Below are positions 17,787-24,996 of a DNA stretch of 64,000 nt, in pieces. Every line of letters starts with the position of its first letter. The stretch's first letter is position 1. The notes below the pieces were generated by a model. It saw only the letters and a list, made by a program, of their open reading frames with translations. It was not told the DNA's origin and did not search any database. The translations under genes were made by a program, and so were the position numbers. Source of the DNA: CAYSGL01 sp964520985 (GTDB lineage: Bacteria > Pseudomonadota > Alphaproteobacteria > Micavibrionales > Micavibrionaceae). The stretch is taken from positions 248,001 to 312,000 of the forward strand of contig CAZFPB010000001.1 of NCBI GenBank assembly GCA_964520985.1, written 5' to 3'.

Positions 17787-18134
17787 ATGACTAACTTCGC
17801 GACCGCGTTCCATGCCGAGTGTGTGGATGTAGGCGGCACTACAAAAATCCGCTGCTCTTTGAGCTTTAACAATAATTACGACATGTATAAGGGCGCTGCC
17901 GATGCTGTTGAGCAGGCAGGTATCAAGATTGTGGAACGCCATTTCGGAATCGGTTTTGCGTTTGATGTGGCGGCGCATGATATGAAAGAAGCGCGCGGCA
18001 CGATCAAAGCGCTCGAATTACAAATCACAGACAAGCAGGCCAGCGTGCTCATGCCTAATGGCTACAAAGATGTCTGCTGTTCACCGGACGAAGCCATCAG
18101 AAACGTCTACCAGAATATTTTAACGCCAGTGTAA
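17787..18134 (+). CDS. Hypothetical protein, 115 aa; tandem paralogue 1
   Basis: Not recognised. The ATG at 17787 has AGAGAG upstream; a GTG at 17778 is in frame. The 115-residue soluble protein has alternating beta and helix character. Its central part can be aligned by eye with the next gene: similar lengths, shared AGIK/LIV-type helix ends, an AF...A.D turn, an ALxxxIT segment and a C-terminal Cys...EA pattern. The two are probably diverged duplicates read in one transcript (17-base gap). No function can be assigned. Confidence 0.65.
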   Translation: MTNFATAFHAECVDVGGTTKIRCSLSFNNNYDMYKGAADAVEQAGIKIVERHFGIGFAFDVAAHDMKEARGTIKALELQITDKQASVLMPNGYKDVCCSPDEAIRNVYQNILTPV

Positions 18135-18151
18135 GGCGGCAAGGATTATCG

Positions 18152-18463
18152 ATGTCGATCAGAAATATTCATGCCCGGCCGATGGGAAGCAGCGATATCC
18201 TGTTTCAGATTTCGGTCGCGGGTGACACATTCAGCCTCTTGAATAAAGGCATTCAGGATGCGGGGCTGAAGCTTGTGAGCTCTGCGCGGCCTAATCTGGC
18301 GTTCAGCGCGTCGGCGCGGGATATTCCGCATGGTGGCCTCACGGCGCTCAATGCGCACATCACGAATGCGGCCATCACGGCGCATCAATCGGATAACGTG
18401 TCGCAACCTTGCGCGACGCTGGTTGAGGCCGCACAGTTTGTCGCAAGCGGTCTTAAGCTTTAG
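18152..18463 (+). CDS. Hypothetical protein, 103 aa; tandem paralogue 2
   Basis: Not recognised. Start supported by AAGGA 7 bases upstream. The 103-residue product resembles the upstream neighbour over most of its length (for example KGIQDAGLKLV against ADAVEQAGIKIV, and LTALNAHITNAAI against IKALELQITDKQA). No signal peptide, membrane segment or catalytic motif is visible. The last 11 bases overlap the end of the convergent photolyase gene. Probably in an operon with the preceding gene. Confidence 0.6.
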   Translation: MSIRNIHARPMGSSDILFQISVAGDTFSLLNKGIQDAGLKLVSSARPNLAFSASARDIPHGGLTALNAHITNAAITAHQSDNVSQPCATLVEAAQFVASGLKL

Positions 18464-19874
18464 TTTCCTTAAAGGCCTCGAGCGCGCGGTTGCGCGAGCC
18501 TTCCAGGTCGACGATCGGATCGGGATAATCAAGTTTCGCGCGGATGTCTTTTGGCGCGGTCCACGGCTTGTGCAGATATTTAATCGGCAGGTCTTTTAAT
18601 TCGGGCACATACTCGCGCACATAAGTGCCGTCGCTATCGAATTTCTCTCCTTGCAAGACCGGATTGAATACGCGGAAATAAGGGGCGGCGTCCATACCGC
18701 ATCCGGCGATCCATTGCCAGCTGGCGGTATTGCTGGCGGCGTCGGCATCGAAGAGACAATCCCAGAACCATTCTTCGCCGCGGTGCCAGTGGATCAATAA
18801 GTTTTTCACGAGAAACGAGCCGACGATCATGCGGCAGCGATTGTGCATGGTGCCGGTCTGCCACAACTCGCGCATCGCGGCGTCAACGATGGGATAGCCG
18901 GTTTGACCACGCTGCCACGCGGTGAGTTCCTTACTCTCTCGTGTTTTCCAGGGAAAGTCATTGAAGCGCGGCTGGAGGTTGTCCCATTTTATGGTGGGGT
19001 TGTGATAGAGCAGCGTGTAGGAAAATTCGCGCCAGCCGAGTTCGGTGCAGAAGGTATCGACATCGGTGTTCCAATGATGGCGCTCTCCCGCGTGACGTGC
19101 GGCGTACCATGCCTGATTGGGGGATATCTCACCGAAATGCAGATGCGGAGAAAGGCGCGAGACATTATTACGCTCAGGAAAATTGCGGCCTTCTTTGTAG
19201 CCCTTCAATCCGTCATCGAGGAAATCATGCAGGCGTTGTTGCGCGCCTGCTTCGCCGATCGAGCGGGTTTTGATGATGGTTTTTTCCCAGCCGTTTTCGC
19301 GCTTTGGCGGCAAAAGATTGAGCGCATCAATAGAAAGGCTGCCTGTAGCGTCAGCATAGGTGAGGCGTGTGGGAGCGGGTAGCGGTTCGCGCGGCGGATA
19401 GCCGCTTATATTTTGGTAGAACGGCGTAAAGACTTTGTACATCGTACCGTCTTTTTTCAGGATGTTTTTATCCCATGGTTCCCAGAGCAAGGAGCCGTTG
19501 AAACTCTGCGCGTCTATATCGTTCTTTTTCAGCGTTTCCTTGATGGTTTTGTCGCGGGCAATGCGCCATGGCTCGTAACAGCGGTTCCAGTAGACGCCGC
19601 CTGCCTTGATCTTTTTGGCGAGGGCGGGGATGATCTCATCGGCTTTACCGCGCGCGATATACAGATTGCCGCCGAGGCTTTCATTCAGTTTGTTGAGGGA
19701 GTGATGCAGCCACACACGGCTGGCAGCGCCCATTTTCCAGTCTTTGGCATTCTCATCATCGAGAATATAGACGGGCAAAATCGGCGCGCCGGTTTTATGG
19801 GCTTCATGCAACGCCGGGTTATCCGCGCGGCGCAGATCCTGACGAAACCAAAAAATTATAGGGGATGTTGTCAT
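18453..19874 (-). CDS. phrB: Deoxyribodipyrimidine photolyase (CPD class I)
   Basis: Light-driven flavoenzyme that reverses cyclobutane pyrimidine dimers. The 473 residues start with the alpha/beta antenna domain (IFWFRQDLRRADNPAL) and end with the FAD domain: GWREFSYTLLYHNP, GYPIVDAAMRELWQTG, HNRCRMIVGSFLVKNL, and ASWQWIAGCGMDAAPYFRVF. All are standard for class I enzymes. Upstream, a low-GC membrane gene stops 7 bases before the ATG, and a DHH phosphoesterase precedes that, so the three may be one transcript. The downstream end overlaps a small convergent gene. Confidence 0.97.
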   Translation of the reverse strand: MTTSPIIFWFRQDLRRADNPALHEAHKTGAPILPVYILDDENAKDWKMGAASRVWLHHSLNKLNESLGGNLYIARGKADEIIPALAKKIKAGGVYWNRCYEPWRIARDKTIKETLKKNDIDAQSFNGSLLWEPWDKNILKKDGTMYKVFTPFYQNISGYPPREPLPAPTRLTYADATGSLSIDALNLLPPKRENGWEKTIIKTRSIGEAGAQQRLHDFLDDGLKGYKEGRNFPERNNVSRLSPHLHFGEISPNQAWYAARHAGERHHWNTDVDTFCTELGWREFSYTLLYHNPTIKWDNLQPRFNDFPWKTRESKELTAWQRGQTGYPIVDAAMRELWQTGTMHNRCRMIVGSFLVKNLLIHWHRGEEWFWDCLFDADAASNTASWQWIAGCGMDAAPYFRVFNPVLQGEKFDSDGTYVREYVPELKDLPIKYLHKPWTAPKDIRAKLDYPDPIVDLEGSRNRALEAFKETKA

Positions 19875-19881
19875 TAAACAA

Positions 19882-20523
19882 TTACGATGGATTTAAGTTA
19901 TTTTTAGAAAACAAGTTTGGGTCTTTATCTTTTAAAAATATAAGAAACGCTACAGAAATGAAAAAAAATACTCCGCTAAGAATACTAGAGAAATCTATCT
20001 CCCAAAAATATGAAAATAATACTTCCTGCATGTTGTTGCTTGCTGGTAATTTTCGAGCAGGAAATAAAATCCCCCATAAGAATAGAATGAAAAATGCAAT
20101 ATAGGTTTTTTGGGCAGAGATTTTCTTTTGCCAAAAATGCAGCGATACATAAAATAATAGAAATAGATGCGATATAATTTCGGTAAATATCAAAGCAATA
20201 AGGAGTAATAAGAATAATGGATGGCTTGTTATATCGTTATCAAGGCTATGATAAAAAATGTCAATCAACCAACATATTATAAATGGTAGGGCCATAACTG
20301 CTATGGCCAGACAAATATATAATGCAGCGCGGTTTTTATAATCTTGAAGTAATGAAGTTAGTAATAATACGGCTGAAAAAGGCAAAATATGAAGGAGTGT
20401 TAATGTATTATTTAGGGTGTCTGCGGGTGCGTTTTGATTGTACCAAACAAAAGTTACCCAAAGCACGGTTACTGAAATAATACTTGCAATAAAATAAAGG
20501 AAATATTTGAGCTCAGTCTTCAT
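19882..20523 (-). CDS. Low-GC multi-pass membrane protein, unknown
   Basis: Not recognised. The 213-residue product has about six hydrophobic segments (for example FIASIISVTVLWVTFVW, LPFSAVLLLTSLL, AIAVMALPFIICWLI, LFLLLLIALIFTEII), so it is an integral membrane protein. Base composition differs from its neighbours: I count 18 G+C in the 60 bases from 19981, against over half in flanking genes. Its ATG shares one base with the stop of the DHH gene (TGATG), so it is read by coupling. Composition suggests recent acquisition. Confidence 0.7.
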   Translation of the reverse strand: MKTELKYFLYFIASIISVTVLWVTFVWYNQNAPADTLNNTLTLLHILPFSAVLLLTSLLQDYKNRAALYICLAIAVMALPFIICWLIDIFYHSLDNDITSHPLFLLLLIALIFTEIISHLFLLFYVSLHFWQKKISAQKTYIAFFILFLWGILFPARKLPASNNMQEVLFSYFWEIDFSSILSGVFFFISVAFLIFLKDKDPNLFSKNNLNPS

Positions 20524-21485
20524 CAGCCGTCAGCCGTGATTTTATCGATCAGGGTCTGGAGTTGTTCTTCGGCTTTGAGGTTTTCGACCTGGCAGGTGCC
20601 AGCCGCATCGTGACCACCGCCATTATATTTCAGCATCAGCTTGCCGACATGGGTTTTGGAATCTTTTTTCAGGATGGATTTGCCGACAGCGAACACCGTG
20701 TTCTGTTTATTCTTGCCCCACATCACATGCGCGGAGATATTGCATTGCGGGTAGAGGGCGTAGATGACGAAGCGGTTACCGGCCCAGATCGTGTCTTCGG
20801 CGCGCAGGTCGAGAACGACGAGGTTATCATGCACGCGGGCGCAGCGCTCCACTTGTTCGCGGAATTTGATCTGCTGATCGAAATAGAGATCGACGCGCTC
20901 TTTCACATCGGGCAGGGCGAGGATTTCATCGATGGTCGCGTGATGGCGGCAGGCATCGATAAGTTTCATCATCAATTGATAGTTGGAAATATTAAAATCG
21001 CGGAAGCGGCCAAGCCCAGTGCGGGAATCCATGAGGAAGCTGAGCAGCACCCAGCCGGTCGGATTCAGAATTTCATCTTTGGTGAAGGAGGCTGAATCGG
21101 CTTTATCAACTGCCGCCATCATTTCTTCCGAAATATTTGGGAACACGGATGCGCCGCCAAAGTAATCATAGACAACACGGGCGGCGGAATCCGCTTCGGG
21201 GTCGATCACATGATTGTCGTGTTTGTTTTTTCCGGCGCGCTCAACTTCACTCGCATGGTGATCGAAGGAGAGGAAGACGCCCTCGGCATAGGGCAGGTTG
21301 GTGGTGATGTCGTTCGCATCGACATCGACGAGTCCATCCTGCATGTCTTTCGGGTGCGCAAACGTCACGTCTTCGACAATGCGTAGTTCTTTCAGCAAAA
21401 CGGCGCAGACAAGCCCATCCATATCGGAGCGGGTAATCAGACGGTATTTTTTGTCGGGTTGCGGTTTAATTTTCGGTTGTGCCAT
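20523..21485 (-). CDS. DHH family phosphoesterase (exopolyphosphatase-like)
   Basis: Predicted phosphoesterase of the DHH/DHHA1 superfamily (nanoRNase, RecJ and pyrophosphatase relatives). Residues near the N terminus give the first metal motif (TRSDMDG, about 18-24), the DHH signature follows as SFDHHASE near 73, and the C-terminal DHHA1 substrate motif is GGGHDAAGT near 290. All appear intact. Substrate cannot be told from sequence. It is the first gene of a run with the low-GC membrane gene and photolyase, and follows clpX by 26 bases on the same strand. Confidence 0.85.
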   Translation of the reverse strand: MAQPKIKPQPDKKYRLITRSDMDGLVCAVLLKELRIVEDVTFAHPKDMQDGLVDVDANDITTNLPYAEGVFLSFDHHASEVERAGKNKHDNHVIDPEADSAARVVYDYFGGASVFPNISEEMMAAVDKADSASFTKDEILNPTGWVLLSFLMDSRTGLGRFRDFNISNYQLMMKLIDACRHHATIDEILALPDVKERVDLYFDQQIKFREQVERCARVHDNLVVLDLRAEDTIWAGNRFVIYALYPQCNISAHVMWGKNKQNTVFAVGKSILKKDSKTHVGKLMLKYNGGGHDAAGTCQVENLKAEEQLQTLIDKITADG

Positions 21486-21511
21486 GTCGACCCTGACTAT
21501 GTGTTGGGAGA

Positions 21512-22807
21512 TTATGCCTCGGCGGCTTCTTTCTCTTTATCTTTGCCGGCTTTTTTCTTTTTGTCGGCGTAGACATACACAGGGGGCTTACCATCATTAA
21601 CCGTTTCGGCGTTGACGACGACTTTTTCCAGATTCTCAACGTCTGGCAGTTCGTACATCGTGTCGAGCAGCATGTTCTCTAAAATAGAACGCAGACCGCG
21701 CGCGCCGGTTTTGCGTTCGATCGCTTTTTTCGCGACAGCGGAGAGCGCTTCATCGGTGAATTCGAGGTTGACGTTCTCCATGTCGAACAGGCGGTGATAT
21801 TGTTTGGTCAGCGCGTTCTTCGGTTCGGTCAGAATCTGGATCAGCGCAGGCTCATCCAAGTCTTCCAGTGTCGCGAAAACAGGCAGACGGCCTACAAATT
21901 CAGGAATCAGACCGAATTTCAACAGGTCTTCCGGTTCCAGATCACGAAGCAGTTCGCCGGTTTTCTTCTGGTCGTCCTTGCCTTTTACGTCAGCGCCGAA
22001 GCCAATGGTCGTGCCGCGGCCTTTGTTGGCCAGAATTTTCTCGATACCCGCGAACGCACCGCCGCAGATGAAGAGGATGTTCGAGGTGTCGACTTGCAGG
22101 AATTCTTGCTGCGGATGTTTCCGTCCGCCTTGCGGAGGAACGGAGGCTACGGTGCCTTCCATCAGTTTCAGCAGCGCTTGTTGCACGCCTTCGCCCGATA
22201 CGTCACGGGTGATGGAGGGGTTGTCGCCTTTGCGCGAAATTTTGTCGATCTCGTCGATATACACGATACCGCGTTGCGCGCGCTCGACATTGTAGTCGGA
22301 GGCCTGCAGCAGTTTCAGCACGATGTTCTCAACGTCTTCACCCACATAACCGGCTTCGGTCAATGTCGTGGCATCGGCCATGGTGAATGGTACGTCAATG
22401 ATTTTGGCCAGAGTCTGGGCGAGGAGCGTTTTGCCGCAACCCGTCGGGCCGACCAGCAGGATGTTCGATTTGGCGAGTTCGATGTCGGAGCCCGACCCCG
22501 TGCCGCCGTTTTCGAGGCGTTTATAGTGGTTGTGGACGGCAACCGCGAGAACGCGTTTGGCACGGTCCTGACCGATCACATAATCATCCAGCACTTTGCG
22601 GATTTCGGATGGCGTCGGAACGCCTTCGCCGGAGCGTACCAGCTGGGTTTTGTCTTCCTCGCGGATGATATCCATGCAGAGCTCTACGCATTCATTGCAG
22701 ATGAACACGTTCGGGCCAGCGATCAGCTTGCGCACTTCATGCTGGCTCTTTCCACAGAAGGAGCAGTAGAGAGTGTTTTTGCTGTCGGTTTTTTCAGTTT
22801 TGCTCAT
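21512..22807 (-). CDS. clpX: ATP-dependent Clp protease ATP-binding subunit ClpX
   Basis: AAA+ unfoldase that feeds substrates to ClpP. The 431 residues show the N-terminal zinc-binding domain (CSFCGKSQ...CNECVELC), Walker A GPTGCGKTLLAQ, the pore loop GYVG, Walker B IVYIDEIDKI, and the sensor region SGEGVQQALLKLMEG. The acidic/Lys tail is ordinary. Unusually, clpP is not directly upstream; the divergent neighbour is sufE. The intergenic 158 bases hold the sufE promoter and presumably that of clpX. Confidence 0.98.
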   Translation of the reverse strand: MSKTEKTDSKNTLYCSFCGKSQHEVRKLIAGPNVFICNECVELCMDIIREEDKTQLVRSGEGVPTPSEIRKVLDDYVIGQDRAKRVLAVAVHNHYKRLENGGTGSGSDIELAKSNILLVGPTGCGKTLLAQTLAKIIDVPFTMADATTLTEAGYVGEDVENIVLKLLQASDYNVERAQRGIVYIDEIDKISRKGDNPSITRDVSGEGVQQALLKLMEGTVASVPPQGGRKHPQQEFLQVDTSNILFICGGAFAGIEKILANKGRGTTIGFGADVKGKDDQKKTGELLRDLEPEDLLKFGLIPEFVGRLPVFATLEDLDEPALIQILTEPKNALTKQYHRLFDMENVNLEFTDEALSAVAKKAIERKTGARGLRSILENMLLDTMYELPDVENLEKVVVNAETVNDGKPPVYVYADKKKKAGKDKEKEAAEA

Positions 22808-22869
22808 GGCGGGCCTGATGCTCTTGGATGTTTAACGAAGTGAATCTCTACTATCAAAGTAGCCACCGT

Positions 22870-22898
22870 TTGACGCTTAGGCAAGAGGCTAATATAAA
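22870..22898 (+). promoter_or_regulatory. Sigma-70-type promoter for sufE
   Basis: TTGACG at 22870-22875 and TATAAA at 22893-22898 with a 17-base spacer. The expected start is near 22905, giving a leader of about 60 bases that is nearly filled by the hairpin at 22908-22947. Confidence 0.6.
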
Positions 22899-22907
22899 CA
22901 AAGCCTT

Positions 22908-22947
22908 GGCGCATGTTCACAGGGGCAATTTCACCCCATCATGCGCC
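22908..22947 (+). promoter_or_regulatory. Nested hairpin in the sufE leader
   Basis: Outer stem GGCGCATG/CATGCGCC (22908-22915 and 22940-22947) encloses an inner stem GGGG/CCCC (22922-22925 and 22934-22937). It falls at the very 5' end of the predicted sufE mRNA and lacks a T run, so it is not a terminator. It may stabilise or regulate the message. Confidence 0.45.
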
Positions 22948-22965
22948 GGATTTGGTAAAGAAACT

Positions 22966-23376
22966 ATGAATATGGCGATGCCCAGCTTAACCGAATTGAC
23001 AGAAAACTTTTCCTTGTTTGATGACTGGGAAGAGCGCTATCGCTATCTGCTGGATTTAGGGAAAACGCTGCCCTTTATGGATGAGGCGTTAAAGACGGAT
23101 GCGAGTTTTGTTAAAGGCTGTTTATCGCGCGTGTGGATGGTCAGTATTCCGCAGCCCGATGGACGGATTCATTTCATCGCCGATAGTGATGGCGACATTA
23201 CCAAAGGGCTGATCGCGGTGCTGCTCAGCGCGTATCAGGATAAAACGCCGGCGGAGATTGCCGCCGTCGATATCGAGCGGGCGTTTAAAGAATTGGGGCT
23301 TGAAGAGCATATCTCGCCCAACCGCCGCAATGGGTTCTTCGCCATGGTGCAAAAAGTGAAAATGTTTGCCGCTTGA
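22966..23376 (+). CDS. sufE: Cysteine desulfuration protein SufE
   Basis: Sulfur acceptor that takes persulfide from SufS and passes it to the SUF scaffold. From the ATG at 22966 the 136-residue protein matches family length; the active cysteine is Cys52 in VKGCLSRVW, the position of Cys51 in E. coli SufE. Two more in-frame ATG codons follow within four codons, and the exact start is uncertain. No other suf gene is in the window, so this is a detached copy. The stop overlaps the -35 box of the next promoter. Confidence 0.9.
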   Translation: MNMAMPSLTELTENFSLFDDWEERYRYLLDLGKTLPFMDEALKTDASFVKGCLSRVWMVSIPQPDGRIHFIADSDGDITKGLIAVLLSAYQDKTPAEIAAVDIERAFKELGLEEHISPNRRNGFFAMVQKVKMFAA

Positions 23377-23401
23377 CAACTATTGTGCTGCTCCTTATAG
23401 A
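23373..23401 (+). promoter_or_regulatory. Sigma-70-type promoter for the small gene at 23436
   Basis: Consensus TTGACA at 23373-23378, 17-base spacer, TATAGA at 23396-23401. It starts within the sufE stop codon. Transcription should begin near 23408, followed by GGAG and the ATG at 23436. Confidence 0.7.
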
Positions 23402-23435
23402 ATGATTATCGCTAATATAATGTTGGAGTAATGTA

Positions 23436-23609
23436 ATGGGTAATAATGACGCTGTCCTCAAAACCGCCTTTGGCGCGATCGTACGTCCTGAGCCGTATCT
23501 GCCGGACGAAAAGATAGAAGAGCTGGCCGTCCTGTTTTCCGACCCGGCCGTGTGCGCGTCGTTTTTCCCCTTTTCTGGCAGTGAATACAAAGAGGAATTA
23601 ATGTTCTGA
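23436..23609 (+). CDS. Small hypothetical protein, 57 aa (possibly the 5' part of a frameshifted gene)
   Basis: Not recognised. A consensus promoter, GGAG 8 bases upstream and a clean 57-codon frame argue that translation begins here. The product starts MGNNDAVLKTAFGAIV and ends SEYKEELMF. The stop is at 23607-23609, but the -1 frame is open from 23585 without a stop and runs straight into the next coding region at 23720-24283. The two pieces probably formed one protein of about 230 residues before a one-base indel, or the assembly contains an error. Confidence 0.6.
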   Translation: MGNNDAVLKTAFGAIVRPEPYLPDEKIEELAVLFSDPAVCASFFPFSGSEYKEELMF

Positions 23610-23719
23610 GATGTCTGTCCGCTTCATCAAACCCTCAGGCGAAAAACATCTTAAAGAATCTGCTGCTGTTCGGATGCAAACAAGGTTCGCCGCTGCGCCA
23701 TTATGACGGCAACAGATTC

Positions 23720-24283
23720 ATGACGGCAGAATTGCTCGGCCAGTTTAATCCGGCGGACAGAAAAGAGCTGCTGTGCAAGCCGTGGATGATTGCTGATCTG
23801 GTGGATAATGATCGTTATCACTGGAATGACAAGACTGTCATTCAATGGATTGATGATTATTCCCCTGAAGACAGGCTGGATATTTTATGCGCTGATGCGG
23901 CGCTGAATGCTTTGCTCAATGAAGGGGAGCACAGCGTGAAGCTGAACAGAGCCAAGGTAATGGGATGGTTCACTGAGCAATCTGATGAGGGTAAGGCCAG
24001 GATTTTAGGTGGGGCAAATGCGGCGCGCGGATTTATCAAGGCGTTTGAGCATGCCGGATTTGATATCGTCGAGCAGTATGTTCCCCAGCAGGAGCGGGCT
24101 CAGATACTCTCGGATAAAAGCATGCTGTTTCATTACTTTAAAGGCGATCTAGCTGACGCCTTTTTGCGCAGTTTATCGCCGGAAGGACGCGAACCTTTCT
24201 TTGACCCAGATCAGATATATTTCGGGAAAACCATCCATGATGGGATGGATGGGGTAGGCCTGAAACAGAAGCTCGGTTTCTAA
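23720..24283 (+). CDS. Hypothetical protein, 187 aa (possibly the 3' part of a frameshifted gene)
   Basis: Not recognised. The 187-residue hydrophilic protein shows no signal peptide or membrane segment; it has several Asp/Glu-rich helical stretches such as YSPEDRLDILCADAALNALL. The ATG at 23720 has no visible Shine-Dalgarno, while the same frame is open and coding-like back to 23585 (KNLLLFGCKQGSPLRHYDGN) with no usable start codon. This points to a longer original gene beginning at 23436. The stop interlocks with that of the convergent secreted-protein gene (CTAA at 24280-24283). Confidence 0.65.
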   Translation: MTAELLGQFNPADRKELLCKPWMIADLVDNDRYHWNDKTVIQWIDDYSPEDRLDILCADAALNALLNEGEHSVKLNRAKVMGWFTEQSDEGKARILGGANAARGFIKAFEHAGFDIVEQYVPQQERAQILSDKSMLFHYFKGDLADAFLRSLSPEGREPFFDPDQIYFGKTIHDGMDGVGLKQKLGF

Positions 24284-24996
24284 GGGGCGGGTGCGGGCGC
24301 AGGCGCTGGGACGACTGCTTCCGGCGCTACGGTTGGCGCCGTTTCGACAGGCGCTTGCGCGACCGGTGCTGTCTCTTTCACTTTCACGCTTTTCAAAATA
24401 TCGCTGAAAACGGCATCGGCTGTGCCGTGCTCTTCGCCGATCAGTTCGGCTTCGAGGGTGAGGATCGAACGCGGCGAGAGCCAGAGTTGCGCGATGTAGA
24501 TTTTATTCTGGCGGCCCGATGTGCCGCTGCCTGACAAGGTCGTGCGCTTCACATCGTTTTCCTGCGTGAAGTTTGTGGTGCTTTCGGTGACGTTATTGCG
24601 CGCCGCCATGCCGTTCAGCGCCATGCGCGTGACGTCTTCGGAATATTGATCATACTGCGTTTGCGTCATCGGGTTGCAACTGAAGCGCACGTCGACCGTG
24701 GTGCTCATCTCATACACCATGGTGTAGCGGGTGAGATCATAGCATTTGCCGTTCGTGCCATCGGGGCAGCGACGGCTGGAATAAGGCTGGCCAGGGAAGG
24801 ATACTTCAAAATCGCAATTGGCAGGCGCGACTTTCACGGATGTATCGGCGGGCGGCATGACCTGAACGGTTTGCTCTGTCTGCTGCTGTTGCTGTTCCGG
24901 CGTGGCGATCGCGCGCTTAGGCGTTTTAATGCCGGGCGTTTGCGCGAAGGCGGAACTCGTCATCAGGATACACGCGATAGCTGGCAGATATTTCAT
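24280..24996 (-). CDS. Secreted hypothetical protein with Pro/Ala-rich tail
   Basis: Not recognised. The 238-residue protein has a standard signal peptide (MKYLPAIACILMTSSAFA), a Gln-rich linker (QQQQQTEQ), a folded middle part with four or so cysteines (CDF...RRCPDG...KCYD...SCNP) that could form periplasmic disulfides, and a low-complexity Pro/Ala/Val tail ending APAPAP. Its ATG directly abuts the hisS stop, so it is likely expressed with hisS. A periplasmic or envelope role is inferred from the signal peptide only. Confidence 0.75.
   Translation of the reverse strand: MKYLPAIACILMTSSAFAQTPGIKTPKRAIATPEQQQQQTEQTVQVMPPADTSVKVAPANCDFEVSFPGQPYSSRRCPDGTNGKCYDLTRYTMVYEMSTTVDVRFSCNPMTQTQYDQYSEDVTRMALNGMAARNNVTESTTNFTQENDVKRTTLSGSGTSGRQNKIYIAQLWLSPRSILTLEAELIGEEHGTADAVFSDILKSVKVKETAPVAQAPVETAPTVAPEAVVPAPAPAPAP

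Noticed and set aside
21794..22843. Long open frame of 349 codons on the plus strand
   Set aside because: It is fully antisense to clpX, whose every motif is intact; the product has no recognisable features and arises from the codon bias of the opposite strand.
23720..23760. Independent start for the 187-residue protein at ATG 23720
   Set aside because: No Shine-Dalgarno is present and coding-like sequence continues upstream in frame; a frameshifted longer gene is the better explanation, although the frame is still listed.
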